From Lineus longissimus (lineage: Eukaryota > Nemertea > Pilidiophora > Heteronemertea > Lineidae), in NCBI RefSeq assembly GCF_910592395.1, contig NC_088308.1:18865501-18929500 (forward strand): a stretch of DNA of 64,000 nucleotides, written 5' to 3'. A model generated the notes under the pieces. The model saw nothing but the letters and a program-made list of their open reading frames with translations, did not search any database and was not told the origin of the DNA. How positions within the stretch are numbered: the first letter of the stretch is position 1; every line of letters begins with the position of its first letter. Position numbers and translations under genes: made by a program. Shown here piece by piece: positions 1 to 11,268 of this stretch.

Positions 1-537
1 GCCTTACGAGTAGTCATTTTCACAGGATGCTCTTCACAAATTCTTTCAGATTGAAGTGTTGCACAAATGTACAAATTTACAAAAGGCCTATTTTACCTTA
101 GGCTTATGTGTAACAGATGCATCTAAGCTTGTTTAAACATATGGACACAGTAGATTTCAAATGTATGAGTTTTACCAGAAAAAGTCTTCTCAAGCTGTGA
201 AACTAAAAATGGTATTTGTTTTGCAATGACAGGATGACAGTGCCCCAGGGGAGTTTGTTAGGTAAATAACACTTGATATATACACACAAAAGGTGGCCAC
301 AAATGTAAATAGGTCAGTGGGACAGAGACAGGTTGCTTGCTCTTCATCAGGTCAAACTGGATTAGGAGGAAATGACACTGTAGTGTGACACTTACATCAA
401 TTCTCTGTTGTGGCAGAATGACGAACTAACATTGTTATGGGTCACACTCATGCCTAACGTTGCTGCAACGTTGACCTGATCCCTATTGGAAGCTGGTCAA
501 TACATGAATATAGAGACGGTCAAGTTTTTGTTTAAAT

Positions 538-880
538 TGATAGGAGCTCCAGTGGTAAAGTATCAACCCTGGCCTTCAAGTCTACCAACAAGACTAAACT
601 TGCTGGCCTGCAGCACAGTGATGCAAATTGATAGTAACAGAAAGGATCCCCAGTGATGAGCATCAGTCGTGGATAACTCAGTCTCACCCCAACAAGACCA
701 AACATACTGCCTTCGCAGCACACTTTACGCAAATTGATAGGATCCCCAGCAGTAAAGTGTCAGTCCTGCATGGTAACTCAGTCTTACTCCAACAAGACCA
801 ACATACTGGCCTGCCATAGCAGCACAGTAATACAATACAGCAAACTGATGGGATCCCCAGTGCTAAAGTGTCAAACAAAT
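538..880. repeat. Diverged tandem repeat, about 100-bp unit, 3-4 copies
   Basis: Four blocks share a GGATCCCCAG-AAAGTGTCA core (about 545, 645, 740 and 850) followed by AACAAGACCAA and GCAGCACA words. Spacing varies from 92 to 113 bp, so this is an old, indel-rich tandem duplication. The small open frames crossing it are by-products. Confidence 0.65.
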
Positions 881-2077
881 CAATGAAACGCACAACCATC
901 TTGAGTATGAATGGTGACTACCAACAAGATGCAATCTATTCGATAGACACAGGTCTACGATACTCTGAGCGATACTCAGCGATTCTCAGTGCACAACCAA
1001 GCAAATATCATGATATGGAGGCAATGGGATGGCAAACCGCTGAGTTTGCTCCATGTGTGCACAGTTGATTTCATCAGAATTAACCTTGATCATTCAATGC
1101 TGTGATATACTTACATGTATGTATCACTTGGCAACTTGGCCTGAAATTTCTGCAGCGTATCCGATGATTCAGACTGTGTATCTTGGGTCTCTATTAAGAC
1201 TGACCTTCTCACCCATGGGGCGATAAGTAAGGTGACTAAAGTACTATTATTTCTAGAAATTTGTGACTATTTTTCAACTTGACATATTGCTCAAACGGCA
1301 TGATGATTTTGAAAATGTAGAGGAAATCAGCAAATTGATCATACTTTAGGTCTCGAAAAAAACGTCATTTAATGGGATGTGGATTCCATGGGGACTGAAC
1401 AAAAGGATCAAAATGGCATCTGATTATCTCTGCGCAACTCATAGTTTGATCCTGATGCACGGTTTGCAGAAGTGCGTGTTCAGTTTCTGTTGAATAGTGT
1501 GGAAGTCTGCATTGCAAACATGTATCGTTAGAAACACTTCACTACTCAATGATACTTAGGCAAATCACAATATTTGTCAAGTATAAGTTCAACATTCTGG
1601 TGGTTTGATGTCCCTTGGTGACATTCACTTTTTCAAGTGACATGTGTATGCTTTGGGAGGTTCGACTGTGTAAGAAATGTGCTATAAATGGTGTTTTCCG
1701 AATTAAGGAATTGCCAAAACATTCACATGATATATCTGATGAAAACAGAGTCTTTCTTCACATTCCACTAATTGCTTCTTGATGGTAAAAACTATTGCAT
1801 ACCTGGTACTCCTATTTGAGGTCAAAGCAATGTAGAGGTCGAAGCAACAGTATTGTTAGTTTGATCAAAAGACGCTTTAGGGAGAGATGTCAACAAAATT
1901 AGGTATTTACCATTACCCTTGGATGACTTGCCATTCAGGGATAGGGGACAAAGTGTGTATAAACATGATAAAGGCAAGATGGGTGTGTGAATCTGTGCAA
2001 ATTAGAACAACATCGTTTGACTCTTTGTTGGATGAGGTTATCCTTAGCAGCAAGTAATACTGTAAGGTAAGAGGTTG

Positions 2078-2146
2078 TTGAAGCGTAGTTGTCATGACTG
2101 TCTCTCTGACACATGTCGGGTTCCCATCCCGATTTGTCTTGAGGGT
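2078..2146 (+). mobile_element. Possible tRNA-derived SINE head
   Basis: The segment reads like a degenerate tRNA: an A-box-like GCGTAGTTGTCATGACTG, a tRNA-like middle, and a B-box-like GGGTTCCCATCCCG. No clean cloverleaf acceptor stem is visible, so a SINE promoter remnant is more likely than a tRNA gene. Weak call. Confidence 0.3.
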
Positions 2147-3215
2147 CACTGAATGAACCATTTGTCAGTGTTGATGTTTTTCTGTTAGAGAAGTGTTGCT
2201 TATTTGTTGTTTGTAGATGTTGGTGAGGGAGGTAGGTCTGCATAGATTTTCTTCCTCTTTGCTCATGGAGAGACAGTATTTTCAAGATTTACCGTTCTGG
2301 TATCATGATAAAAAATAGTTGTTGTTTTAATGCTTGCTAAGCAGCATCCGATTTTCAGAACATCTGATTCTGCTCCTACACAATGCAATCATCATTATCA
2401 TATTCTTTTTAATTTTATTTGAAATATGCCAAACTTGAACAAAATATTCATGACGTGAGTACTTACTTAATCATTGATAACAGCTGTCAGTCAGCCATTC
2501 AGTTCAAGTGCCTTGTGTTGATTTGACTTGGAGTATCATTACATATTGACAGGTAATGTATTAGGCCTTCTTCTGCTAGTTAAGTAGAATATTTCTTGCA
2601 GTTGTTGATTGCTTTCAGGATATCTATTGGGTAGTTGGGTGTTTATCGGTGATTTGTGCCTAACAGTTGTATCTTGGTAAGTATTAATTGAGTATTTTGA
2701 ATTTGAATTTCGGCATTCCAAGGATGTGGTTTGCTTAACTGGCCTTTGTTGCCAGGCAACAGATTGGGTTGCTAGGCAACTGGGTGCAGGAAAATATGAA
2801 TTTCTATTACTAACCAGTTTCAAGTATGGCTTTGAAAGAGAGGTCACTAGTTGAGAATTCTGATCACACTGTTTATCCTTTTGACTTGAATCTCAGAATT
2901 TACAAATAATGGGTAAAAGCTTAAAACTCAGCAAATTAGTGATTCTATGTTTAGAAGGCATTTGTAGTTGAAACAGTCGGGATATTTCAATTATTTACCG
3001 GTGTTGGCATGGGGAATTGACAGCGTTTATGAGCAGAAGCAAAAAACGTGATTGGTAAAAAGCCAATAAGTGAGACTAAATAGGTAAAGGAATTGTCTGA
3101 GTTAGTTTCAAATCGTGTTGGCTAGGTTTAACTGTACATCTTATGTATGGAGGAATACATTTAATAGACTGATTGTTGGCTCACCGTAGGGGAGTCTATA
3201 CAATACCGCAGTGTC

Positions 3216-3231
3216 CGTCGTCCGTCGTCGT

Positions 3232-3287
<56 letters not shown>

Positions 3288-3292
3288 CGTCG
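3216..3292 (+). repeat. (GTC)n microsatellite inside family A copy 1
   Basis: A nearly pure CGT/GTC trinucleotide tract of about 70 bp, interrupted by a few CCGT words at its ends. It lies between the element's conserved start and the conserved TTCAAAAACAGTGGCACG segment. Confidence 0.95.
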
Positions 3293-3308
3293 TATCCTAG
3301 TTCAAAAA

Positions 3309-5115
3309 CAGTGGCACGTTTCTTAACCGCTAGGCCTTTGAACTTAAAACTTTGTACACATGACCCCCTAGGTCAGATGACCCGTGACACTAAATTTCTG
3401 TCCGATCTGATTCTCTACTTGGCCACCAGGGGGCCAAATGTGGATATCTAAAAAGTGTGATATCTCGCTTATTAGTGACTTGTTTTCGATGAAACTTTTG
3501 TTGTAGGTACTCATAGCAAATATACATCTTATATCATACGGGTTTTTAATTTGACCTACTTTTCAAGGTCACAGAGGTCATATGGCGTAAATTGGCCGTT
3601 AGAGTGTAAACTATGGCACGTTTCTTAACCACTAAAGCTATGAACTTGAAACTTGGTACATATAACCCCCTATATCACATAGCCTCTGGTGCTGAATTTC
3701 AGTTTGATCTGATTCTCAACTTTGCCACCAGGGGGCCAAAAGTGGAAATCTAAAAAGTGTGATATCTCGCTTATAAGTGACTTGTTTTCGATAAAATTTT
3801 TATGGTAGGTACCCTTAGGAAGAATGCATCACATATCTTACGGGTTTTCAATTTGACCTACTTTTCAAGGTCACAGAGGTCATATGGCGTAAATTGGCCG
3901 TTAGAGTGTAAACTATGGCACGTTTCTTATCCACTAAAGCTATGAACTTAAAACTTGGTACATATAACCCCCTATATCACATAGCCTCTGGTGCTGAATT
4001 TCAGTTTGATCTGATTCTCAACTTTGCCACCAGGGGGCCAAAAGTGGAAATCTAAAAAGTGTGATATCTCGCTTATAAGTGACTTGTTTTCGATAAAATT
4101 TTTATGGTAGGTACCCTTAGGAAGAATGCATCACATATCTTACGGGTTTTCAATTTGACCTACTTTTCAAGGTCACAGAGGTCATATGGCGTAAATTGGC
4201 CGTTAGAGTGTAAACTATGGCACGTTTCTTATCCACTAAAGCTATGAACTTGAAACTTGGTACATATAACCCCCTATATCACATAGCCTCTGGTGCTGAA
4301 TTTCAGTTTGATCTGATTCTCAACTTTGCCACCAGGGGGCCAAAAGTGGAAATCTAAAAAGTGTGATATCTCGCTTATAAGTGACTTGTTTTCGATAAAA
4401 TGTTTATGGTAGGTACCCTTAGGAAGAATACATCACATATCTTACGGGTTTTCAATTTGACCTACTTTTCAAGGTCACAGAGGTCATATGGCGTAAATTG
4501 GCCGTTAGAGTGTAAACTATGGCACGTTTCTTAACCAGTAAAGCTATGAACTTGAAACTTGGTGCATATAACCCCCTACATCAGATAACCTCTGATGCCA
4601 AATTTTGGCTTGATCTGATTCTTTATTCGGCCACCAGGGGGCCATAATGGAAAAAGTAAGAAGTGCAATATCTTGCTTATTTTTAGTGATTCGTTTTCAA
4701 TAACATTTTTATGGTAGGTTCTCCTAGCAAGGATACATCACATATCATATGAGTTTTTGATCTGACCTGCTTTTCAAGGTCACAGAGGTCAAATGGCGTA
4801 AATTTGTCGTTTGATTGTAACTATGGCACGTTTCTTAACCACTAAAGCTTTGAACTTGAAATTTGATACACATGACTCCCTACGTCATGTAACCTCGGAC
4901 ACCGAATTTCGATCTGATCTGGTACTCAACTCGGCCACCAGGAGGCCAAAACTAAAATAGGTAAAAAGTGCAATATCTCGTTTATTATTGACTTGTTTTT
5001 GATGATATTCTTATGGTACTTACTCCAAGCAACGATACATCACATGTCATACCGACTTTGGTTTGACCTATATACTATACATGTACAATGTGTCTTAATC
5101 TGGATGAATTACAAA
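3309..5115 (+). repeat. Six tandem units of 302 bp with a CTCF-like core and DR3 motifs
   Basis: The anchor TGGCACGTTTCTTA recurs at a 302-bp period (anchor offsets 3309, 3611, 3913, 4215, 4517, then 4821). The middle units are almost identical, implying recent unequal exchange or conversion; the outer ones are diverged. Each unit has CCACCAGGGGGC (3423, 3725, 4027, 4329, 4631; GGAGGC variant at 4935). Five have AGGTCA-CAG-AGGTCA (3566, 3868, 4170, 4472, 4777). Confidence 0.9.
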
Positions 5116-5165
5116 GCACCAAATATCTATACGGTGAGCACAATGGCCCCTGGCCGTTTCATTGA

Positions 5166-8100
5166 AAAGTTACGCCAAATTCAAACTATTGGCTGATGAA
5201 CTCTTTCAAAGGTGAACTGTTCTATGTTCGAACCTGTGTGGTCGCGTTTTGGTTTACCTGCTTTCCCTGTTAAACAAAAGCCATTTCATGGTATCTTTGC
5301 AATAATAAGCTGTTCTTTACCAAGAAAATGCAGAGAGAGATGAACTTTTTCTTTGGTGGATTGGTTCCAAGTCAAAATATTTAGAAGACCCTGTTGGTGA
5401 AAGGTGATGAGGTAGTGAATATGTTAGGGTTGTTTGACTTGAGATATCAGGTAGCCTACTTTGTTTTGAAAAAAGACAATGGCACTATTATAGTGGTGAT
5501 TATCTAATACCATCAGACTTATTGACGCACTTATGGATGGTGATGTCGGCTGTTGACTATATTGATGGTAAACAGTTCACATGAGCCATGCTCGGAAGTG
5601 AAAGTTGAGATCAGTCAGTAACAATCATCTCTCTACCATTGTTAATATATGCAGTTGAGCTGCTCTGTATTCCAAGTCTGTATGTCTGGTAAACCAGTGC
5701 ACAGAAGTCCCGAGAGCACTTCAATGAGGAACAAGCATAAGAAGCGACCCCTTTTGCCTGTGGTTATAAGTAACAGGCCTCTCGGTGACTGGGGATCATC
5801 ATATGGTTGATAATGACTTCCTAATGTATTGACACTCCAATGACAAAACCGGTTCGGACTGATTGACTACCATACCATGATATGCCAAAGTTTATCTCTC
5901 ATTGTGTCATTAAATCCATATCTAATCCTATATAATGGTAATCATGTCATTAGTGATACTTGACATGTCCATACTGCACTGTGTTGTACATTCATTATCT
6001 CAAGTATATATGTGCGTGCTTGAGACACAGTTTTCTAGATTTTCACTATTTTTTTCAATTTGTTTACTCCTTTCTATTATGATTCTCTCACATAACATGC
6101 AATCTGCTATGGTAACTGTACATCTTTGTGCATCTCTTGACGGTAAACAATATTCTGTATTGTATCAAAGCAAAGAATTCAATGTATGTGTGCTGTGTAC
6201 GACACTTTTACTCTTTCGAGATGGTACCATGTAAGCTAAGTACATACAGTGTTGTCATCAATTATAAAAAGTTAATGAAGTAAGTGAACAGAGTTGATTC
6301 AGTCAAAAGCAACCTCCAGTTCGAGCCAAGTGTTCCATACATGTCATACCTGTGACTTCATAAATCCCTTTCATTATTGTACCACCATCATTGCGATATT
6401 GGCACCACTGTTCAGTTTAATTCCATTAATAAAATGCGAATGTTCTCTCGAAGGTATTGCAAATACCTTGCCGAAGGCTATACTATACTGTGCCCGTGGC
6501 TATTTCTTTTATTGCATGGCCTGTCCCTGGGGCTCTGTAGACTCATACCATTAACTCCATTGATAACTTTAATCGTGATACCCAACTTTTCATATTATCT
6601 TTTCGTAACATCTTGTTTGCTAGTTGGAAAGATTATTGATGATATTTTGGTTAGGGAGATCAGTCTCATAGCTGGTAGAGTGCAGGGCTCATAAGAGGTA
6701 GTGGCTTGTGAGCTATGCGGGAAGATTTTTTTCCTAATAAGAAATTGACCAGTTCAGCTTTAAATATAGCCTACAAGGTTGTTGCTGCTGAGAATCTATA
6801 ATAAGACCATTCTGACATTAGAAACCCAAGTGACGTATTCATTCTGTTTATATCCAATTCTTGTGTAATAATGGCAGTCTTCTGTGATGACGAATCATCC
6901 ATACTGTCTATAGATGACCTATTGATTCTGTATGCATCCTGGAAATTGAATATTTATTCTGATCGTATTGCTATGCATCAAGTTGACTCTGATTTCATTC
7001 ACTGGTTGATCATTTAGGATGGTCCGTGTCTGAGACAGGTACAAACTGATGAGACAGGCCTACATTTTAATTGTAGTGATGTATCGGTTGACTCCGATGA
7101 TCAAACAGGATGGTCACTGTCGGATATTATTGCGTCTACAATAGGTTACTGATGATACAGACCTATACATTTTGATTGTACTGTAGTGATGTATTTGATT
7201 CCGATTCCATTCCTTAACTGTATATAGGGGTCAGTGTCTGAGATTGTGTCTAGGTTACTAATGATGCAGGCCTATCATAGTGATAGGCCTGTATTGGGTT
7301 GGCTATGAATCCTTTACATTTGTTTAGGAAGAAGACAGGCAGATCAGCTGGTTTTATAGGAAAATTTCATCCACCTGGACCGTGACTTCTCCAACTTAAT
7401 CCTTGAAAAATTATGAAACTGTGTACACTACAGTAAACGAGAACAAGCTACACCATTAGGTCTACCGTAGTGTACTGTGTTACTCCTTGGTATTCTCTTG
7501 TCCCACTAAAATCTCACACCCCTTCTTGCCCCTTAAAGGGTTAAACATTCTTTTAACTGCACCATGTGATATTTCCTTTAATGAGACATAGAATATCGAT
7601 ATTTTGGATGGTGATGTAGGATTGGCAATGCCGGGTGGGGGTATTCAGAAATAGGGAAGAACAGGCAATGTGATCGGCTGTGATGTATTGGGTTTCTCTG
7701 CCGTGGGATTGATTATTTGTGGATGGTGGAGCAACCTGGTGATTGGAATCTGGGCACAGTTTGTAACAGTCTCTAAAACTCAGGGATGTAGGAAAAACAA
7801 GTATCTGGAAAAGGAGATATTTTATATAGTAGAGCGGACTGCGACAATAGGCCTATTTGAAAAATTTCGTCAAAAAAATTGCAATTTTTTTCCAACGCAC
7901 ATTGGCTTCATCAAATCATCCTGCCCGAAGCTGAACAAACACCAAGAACTCAGTGAACTAAAGCTTATCTCTCTTGATTTGTTTAGTCTACAGAATGGAT
8001 TTTTTATCATACATTTTTTTAGGCAGCTAGTGCAAGAATTTGTGGCATTCTTGTTTGGATTTTGATTTCAGTGACCAATGCTAGGTTCTTGTTTCCCTCA

Positions 8101-8167
8101 CTTTTCCACAAACATTCAGGGCCCAACAATAACACGTCAGAAACCTTGGGGGAGGTCAATAGAGTCG
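5166..8167. other. Gene-free stretch
   Basis: No exon or intact element was recognised. Between about 7.01 and 7.30 kb there are three diverged copies of a roughly 100-bp segment (shared words such as CAGGCCTA and TAGTGATGTAT). Open frames such as 7670-8065 have no recognisable family and no splice or coding support. Confidence 0.5.
7010..7300. repeat. Diverged tandem duplication, about 100-bp unit
   Basis: Segments around 7048, 7150 and 7256 share a GATGA-CAGGCCTA-CATTTT-ATTGTA arrangement, two of them followed by TAGTGATGTAT and a GATTCCGA/GACTCCGA word. Divergence is substantial. Confidence 0.5.
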
Positions 8168-8627
8168 CGTCCACTACATAAAATGCCGGTGTTGGTCCGG
8201 AGTTTTTGCACTTACACCTGTTAATTTTCCCCTCGAAAACGCCGGTGCAAGAAAACGCCGGTGCAAGAAAACGCCAGTGTTTTCTTGTCACGGCGATGGA
8301 TTCAGGGCTAAATGGGGGCTAATTTAAGCACAGCGTTTTATGTAGTGTAATCACAAAAACGCCGGCGTTAGTTAGTTTCTACACTCGGCGACAGGCGGCG
8401 TGGTTACCACTGCGCATGCGCTGCCATTTCGTGGCGGTCAATCGCGACTCCAACAATAACAAAAAATCAGAGAGTTCTACAGGATTTCATGTAGACCACG
8501 CCATCTGTCGCCGTGTTTAGTAACTGCTTCCATGTAGTGGAAGTCCTCGCCGTGTCTTCTCCGGGCTTTTTCTGGTTCAGAGTATCCCCGGGGTTTAAAA
8601 ACGCCGGGGTTTTCCATGTAGTGGACG
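8168..8627. mobile_element. CpG-rich MITE-like element with CGTCCACTACAT termini
   Basis: The left end reads CGTCCACTACAT-AAAATGCCGGTG and the right end, reverse-complemented, reads CGTCCACTACATGGAAAACC, giving a 12-bp exact terminal inverted repeat across 460 bp. Inside are three 16-bp direct repeats with the core GAAAACGCCGGTGCAA (8235, 8251, 8267), other AAAACGCCGG words, and the palindrome TGCGCATGCGC at 8411-8421, which is an NRF1-type site. Composition is far richer in CpG than the flanks. No coding capacity. The target duplication is unclear. Confidence 0.75.
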
Positions 8628-11200
8628 TACTACTAATGACTCATTGTTGACATTTCTGGAAATGAGTTATCAGTTTGACTCTTACTCAGTTCTCATCATC
8701 TGCCGAAACCCAAAAATGTAGGCTTTTTACACACTACAAACTTTAGTCATGTTAGTCGGTGAATTTCATTATCAAACATTCCTAAGTTCTGAAAAAAATT
8801 TCATACTTTTTCATCTGCAGACTTCAAATTTGTTTTTGATATCACACTTTGCATATTATTTGTATGCTGTCTGGGTTTTACTTGAAATAAGCAGCCCCGA
8901 TATATCGCCAAATATCAGTGTAACTACCAAGAATACAATCTTGATACCTGTATGAGACAGTTAACACTAGCATATAAGTATCATAAATGATATTACAATA
9001 ATGACAATGTATAACCCGTCCTAATAGGCAGAGATTGTGCAATAACCGATGATAATTGGTTCGTATTAGAGGACATGTTTGACATGTGTAAATTTAAGTG
9101 ACATGATTCGCTTAAGATAATTGTAGTTTTAGCACCCATTTGTGGGTAGCTGGTGTCAGGTGGAAGTCCTGTTTGTAAATGCTGCGCTCAGGTAAGGATT
9201 ACTTTAATGCGTAAATCAACATTATAGTGGTAGAGTAGAATCACATGATTGTGCTGTTATCATTGATAGATGGCCAGGTTTGCAATACTTTCACTCAAAC
9301 CCCATTCTTAGTGCTGTAAATGCAATCTATCTGCAGAGCAGGGAGTTGACTACTGATCTTTATTGCAGAGAAGTGTGTTTTTTGTGTGGGCAAAAGTGGT
9401 CATCACTGTGACATAATCAGATTTTACACAGTAATTACTGCTGGTTCTGGTCACTGGGAACATGTGATGACCACAGCAGATGAGCAATTTTTTGAGTAAG
9501 TATTGCATATAACCAACTCAGTGGCGGGCTTTAGAATTGGCCCTTAAATTAACATCTTGCAATATTTTGACTGGCTTAGCTGTGCTGCAAGGTTTGAAAG
9601 GCCACCATTTTCGAATAATGAAAATGGCTGCCAATTTCACTCAGGGAATGTGAGAATCAAGCAGTGACAGGTGTAGCTGTAAAGATGGGAATTCTTCTAC
9701 ATTTTTTCCTTGAGTTAACTGATTGACAGGCTGTGAGTCACTGTTGGATTGGTGTTCTTGTGGGTGCTAACTGACACAGGTGAGCTAACCTACCCGATGA
9801 TGCCCATTAACTCTTCATTAGCCAAACATCAACAGAAATATTAATCATTGCCACAGTTCTTCTTCTTCTCTGGTTCAAAGTTACTTTGGATAGGCCTACA
9901 TGTTGGCCACTTTTTGTGCCTTCTGCACTTGAACTCAGTCTCTGTGGAGGAGGTGTAGGTCCATATCTTTTCATTGATTGACAATTAGCAGTATGAATTT
10001 ATCATAAAGGTCGGGTGAGGTTTCTCAACCTACCTCACATTTTGCTGTTCTGATACCAGACAGACTCCATGGAGGTGAGAATGTTTTTTTTCTGGTAAAA
10101 ACTAGTCTTCTACTTTACCGTGTTTCATCTCAAGAATAACTATCAGATAGTACATGTATGCATATAACTTAACGCTCTCCTCGGATTTTACATGCCTCGC
10201 CAATGTAACACAGAATGAACTACTGCATGTTGAAGATGATACTGCTTGTCAATAGACGCTGAATTAGAAAGAAAGTTCTGTTTTTGTGCGGTCTTGACAA
10301 TCTCATTTCATAAAACGTGTATGCAGCATTATTCCGATCCAATCAGTTTCAATGACTGAACGTTTTCCAAACAACCATGGAATTATGAACAAAACTTGAA
10401 AGAATCTTTAATTCATTTAGGTTGTAGTAAAGAAGAAGAAATAGGTAGTGAACATGAAAGATATTGATGTTGTCTCATGTCCTTGGGCAATGCACTTGAT
10501 AAATTTTCTCTCAAATTAAGGCTTGACTGAAAGACGACCTGGATTGGTCTGTACCTCCACAATTTACTCGAGTTGTACATTTGTCAGAAGCAGGTCACTA
10601 ATTGTTAATCATTACAAAAACATGAGGTTGATTTAATTGGTTTCGTGTCTACCCTAGACTTTACCAAACAATGCCGCCCTACTGTTAGAGGCAAGACATT
10701 TTCACTTCTCTGGTTCTTTTTACTTCTGTTTGAGCAGAATCTTTCTTGGTTTTTGTGCTTGCACGTAACTTTCCAGTGTTCTTTGAGAATCAGTTCTCAA
10801 AGGAAACACAGATGAATATGGCAAAAATGTTCATCTGATCATGAATATTGTCACAGTATAAAGTTAGTTGTCACGCAATCAATGATAATATCAAATGGTT
10901 GTACCAGTCTTCCTCAGATGTTTGACATCTGACCGCTTGATGACATAGCAGCCAGAATATGATTCCAAACGTGACATAATCCGCAGCTCCCTGTGTCTCA
11001 AATGACCAGGCATGAATCTTCTTGTTGCTGGTGAACATGTAAGTTATATAATTGTTTAGTGTCACTTCTGACATCCTTCAGTTCATGCTCTAGCTTGTGA
11101 ACATTTTATAATTGGTGTGGCCTCACACTAATAGGCCTTTTGGAGTAATTGTTTGGGAATGATATTTGTACCATAATATTCATTCTCTCTATTGTTGCAG
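8628..11200. other. Gene-free stretch 5' of the candidate first exon
   Basis: Unique-looking AT-rich sequence. Isolated donor-like sites are seen (for example after CTCAG at about 9190), but none has a matching acceptor or first-exon evidence. A promoter for the gene could lie here or outside the window; I found no convincing TATA or initiator arrangement. Confidence 0.4.
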
Positions 11201-11268
11201 ATTAGCATCAAGTGAAGTTGATGTAGTTCGTCTTGATCTCGGCCCAAGTGTTCAACAATGGTTCTAAG
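11201..11268 (+). other. ZMIZ1: Candidate non-coding 5' exon of the ZMIZ1 orthologue
   Basis: A 68-nt segment is bounded by a strong acceptor (cattctctctattgttgcag) and a near-consensus donor (AAG|gtgagt) on the gene's strand. It has no long open frame: it contains an ATG-TAG minimal frame and an ATG at 11258 open to the exon end. Vertebrate ZMIZ1 is known to have several untranslated 5' exons separated by very long introns, so a UTR exon 41 kb upstream of the start codon is plausible. No transcript evidence is available here, and chance splice-site pairs do occur in 64 kb. Confidence 0.5.

Larger units (their letters stand above)
1..3179. other. Upstream flank, no gene seen
   Basis: AT-rich sequence with a diverged tandem repeat (538-880) and a possible tRNA-like SINE head near 2.1 kb. 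No exon was identified. Whether this lies upstream of the ZMIZ1 transcription start or within an earlier intron cannot be told from the window. Confidence 0.6.
3179..5165 (+). mobile_element. Interspersed repeat element, family A copy 1 (six internal 302-bp units)
   Basis: The element begins GCTCACCGTAGGGGAGTCTA and ends near GGTGAGCACAATGGCCCC, so the edges carry a short CTCACC/GGTGAG inverted pair. After the start come a GTC-rich microsatellite and then six copies of a 302-304-bp unit. Related starts occur at 17034 and 18123, and a distant relative at 56893. I see no transposase or RT coding capacity; it looks non-autonomous or satellite-like. The open frame 3173-3451 with its arginine run is only the CGT repeat read in frame. 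Confidence 0.8.

Noticed and set aside
3173-3451. Open frame with a long polyarginine run
   Set aside because: It is the CGT trinucleotide tract of the family A element read in one frame; the remainder is repeat-unit sequence.
6655-6720. A-box-like TAGCTGGTAGAGTGCAGGG
   Set aside because: No B-box or acceptor stem follows, so neither a tRNA gene nor a SINE could be supported.
9120-9192. Donor-like CTCAG|gtaagg that could end a first exon
   Set aside because: There is no acceptor, promoter signal or conserved sequence to define the exon; isolated donors of this quality are expected by chance in 64 kb.
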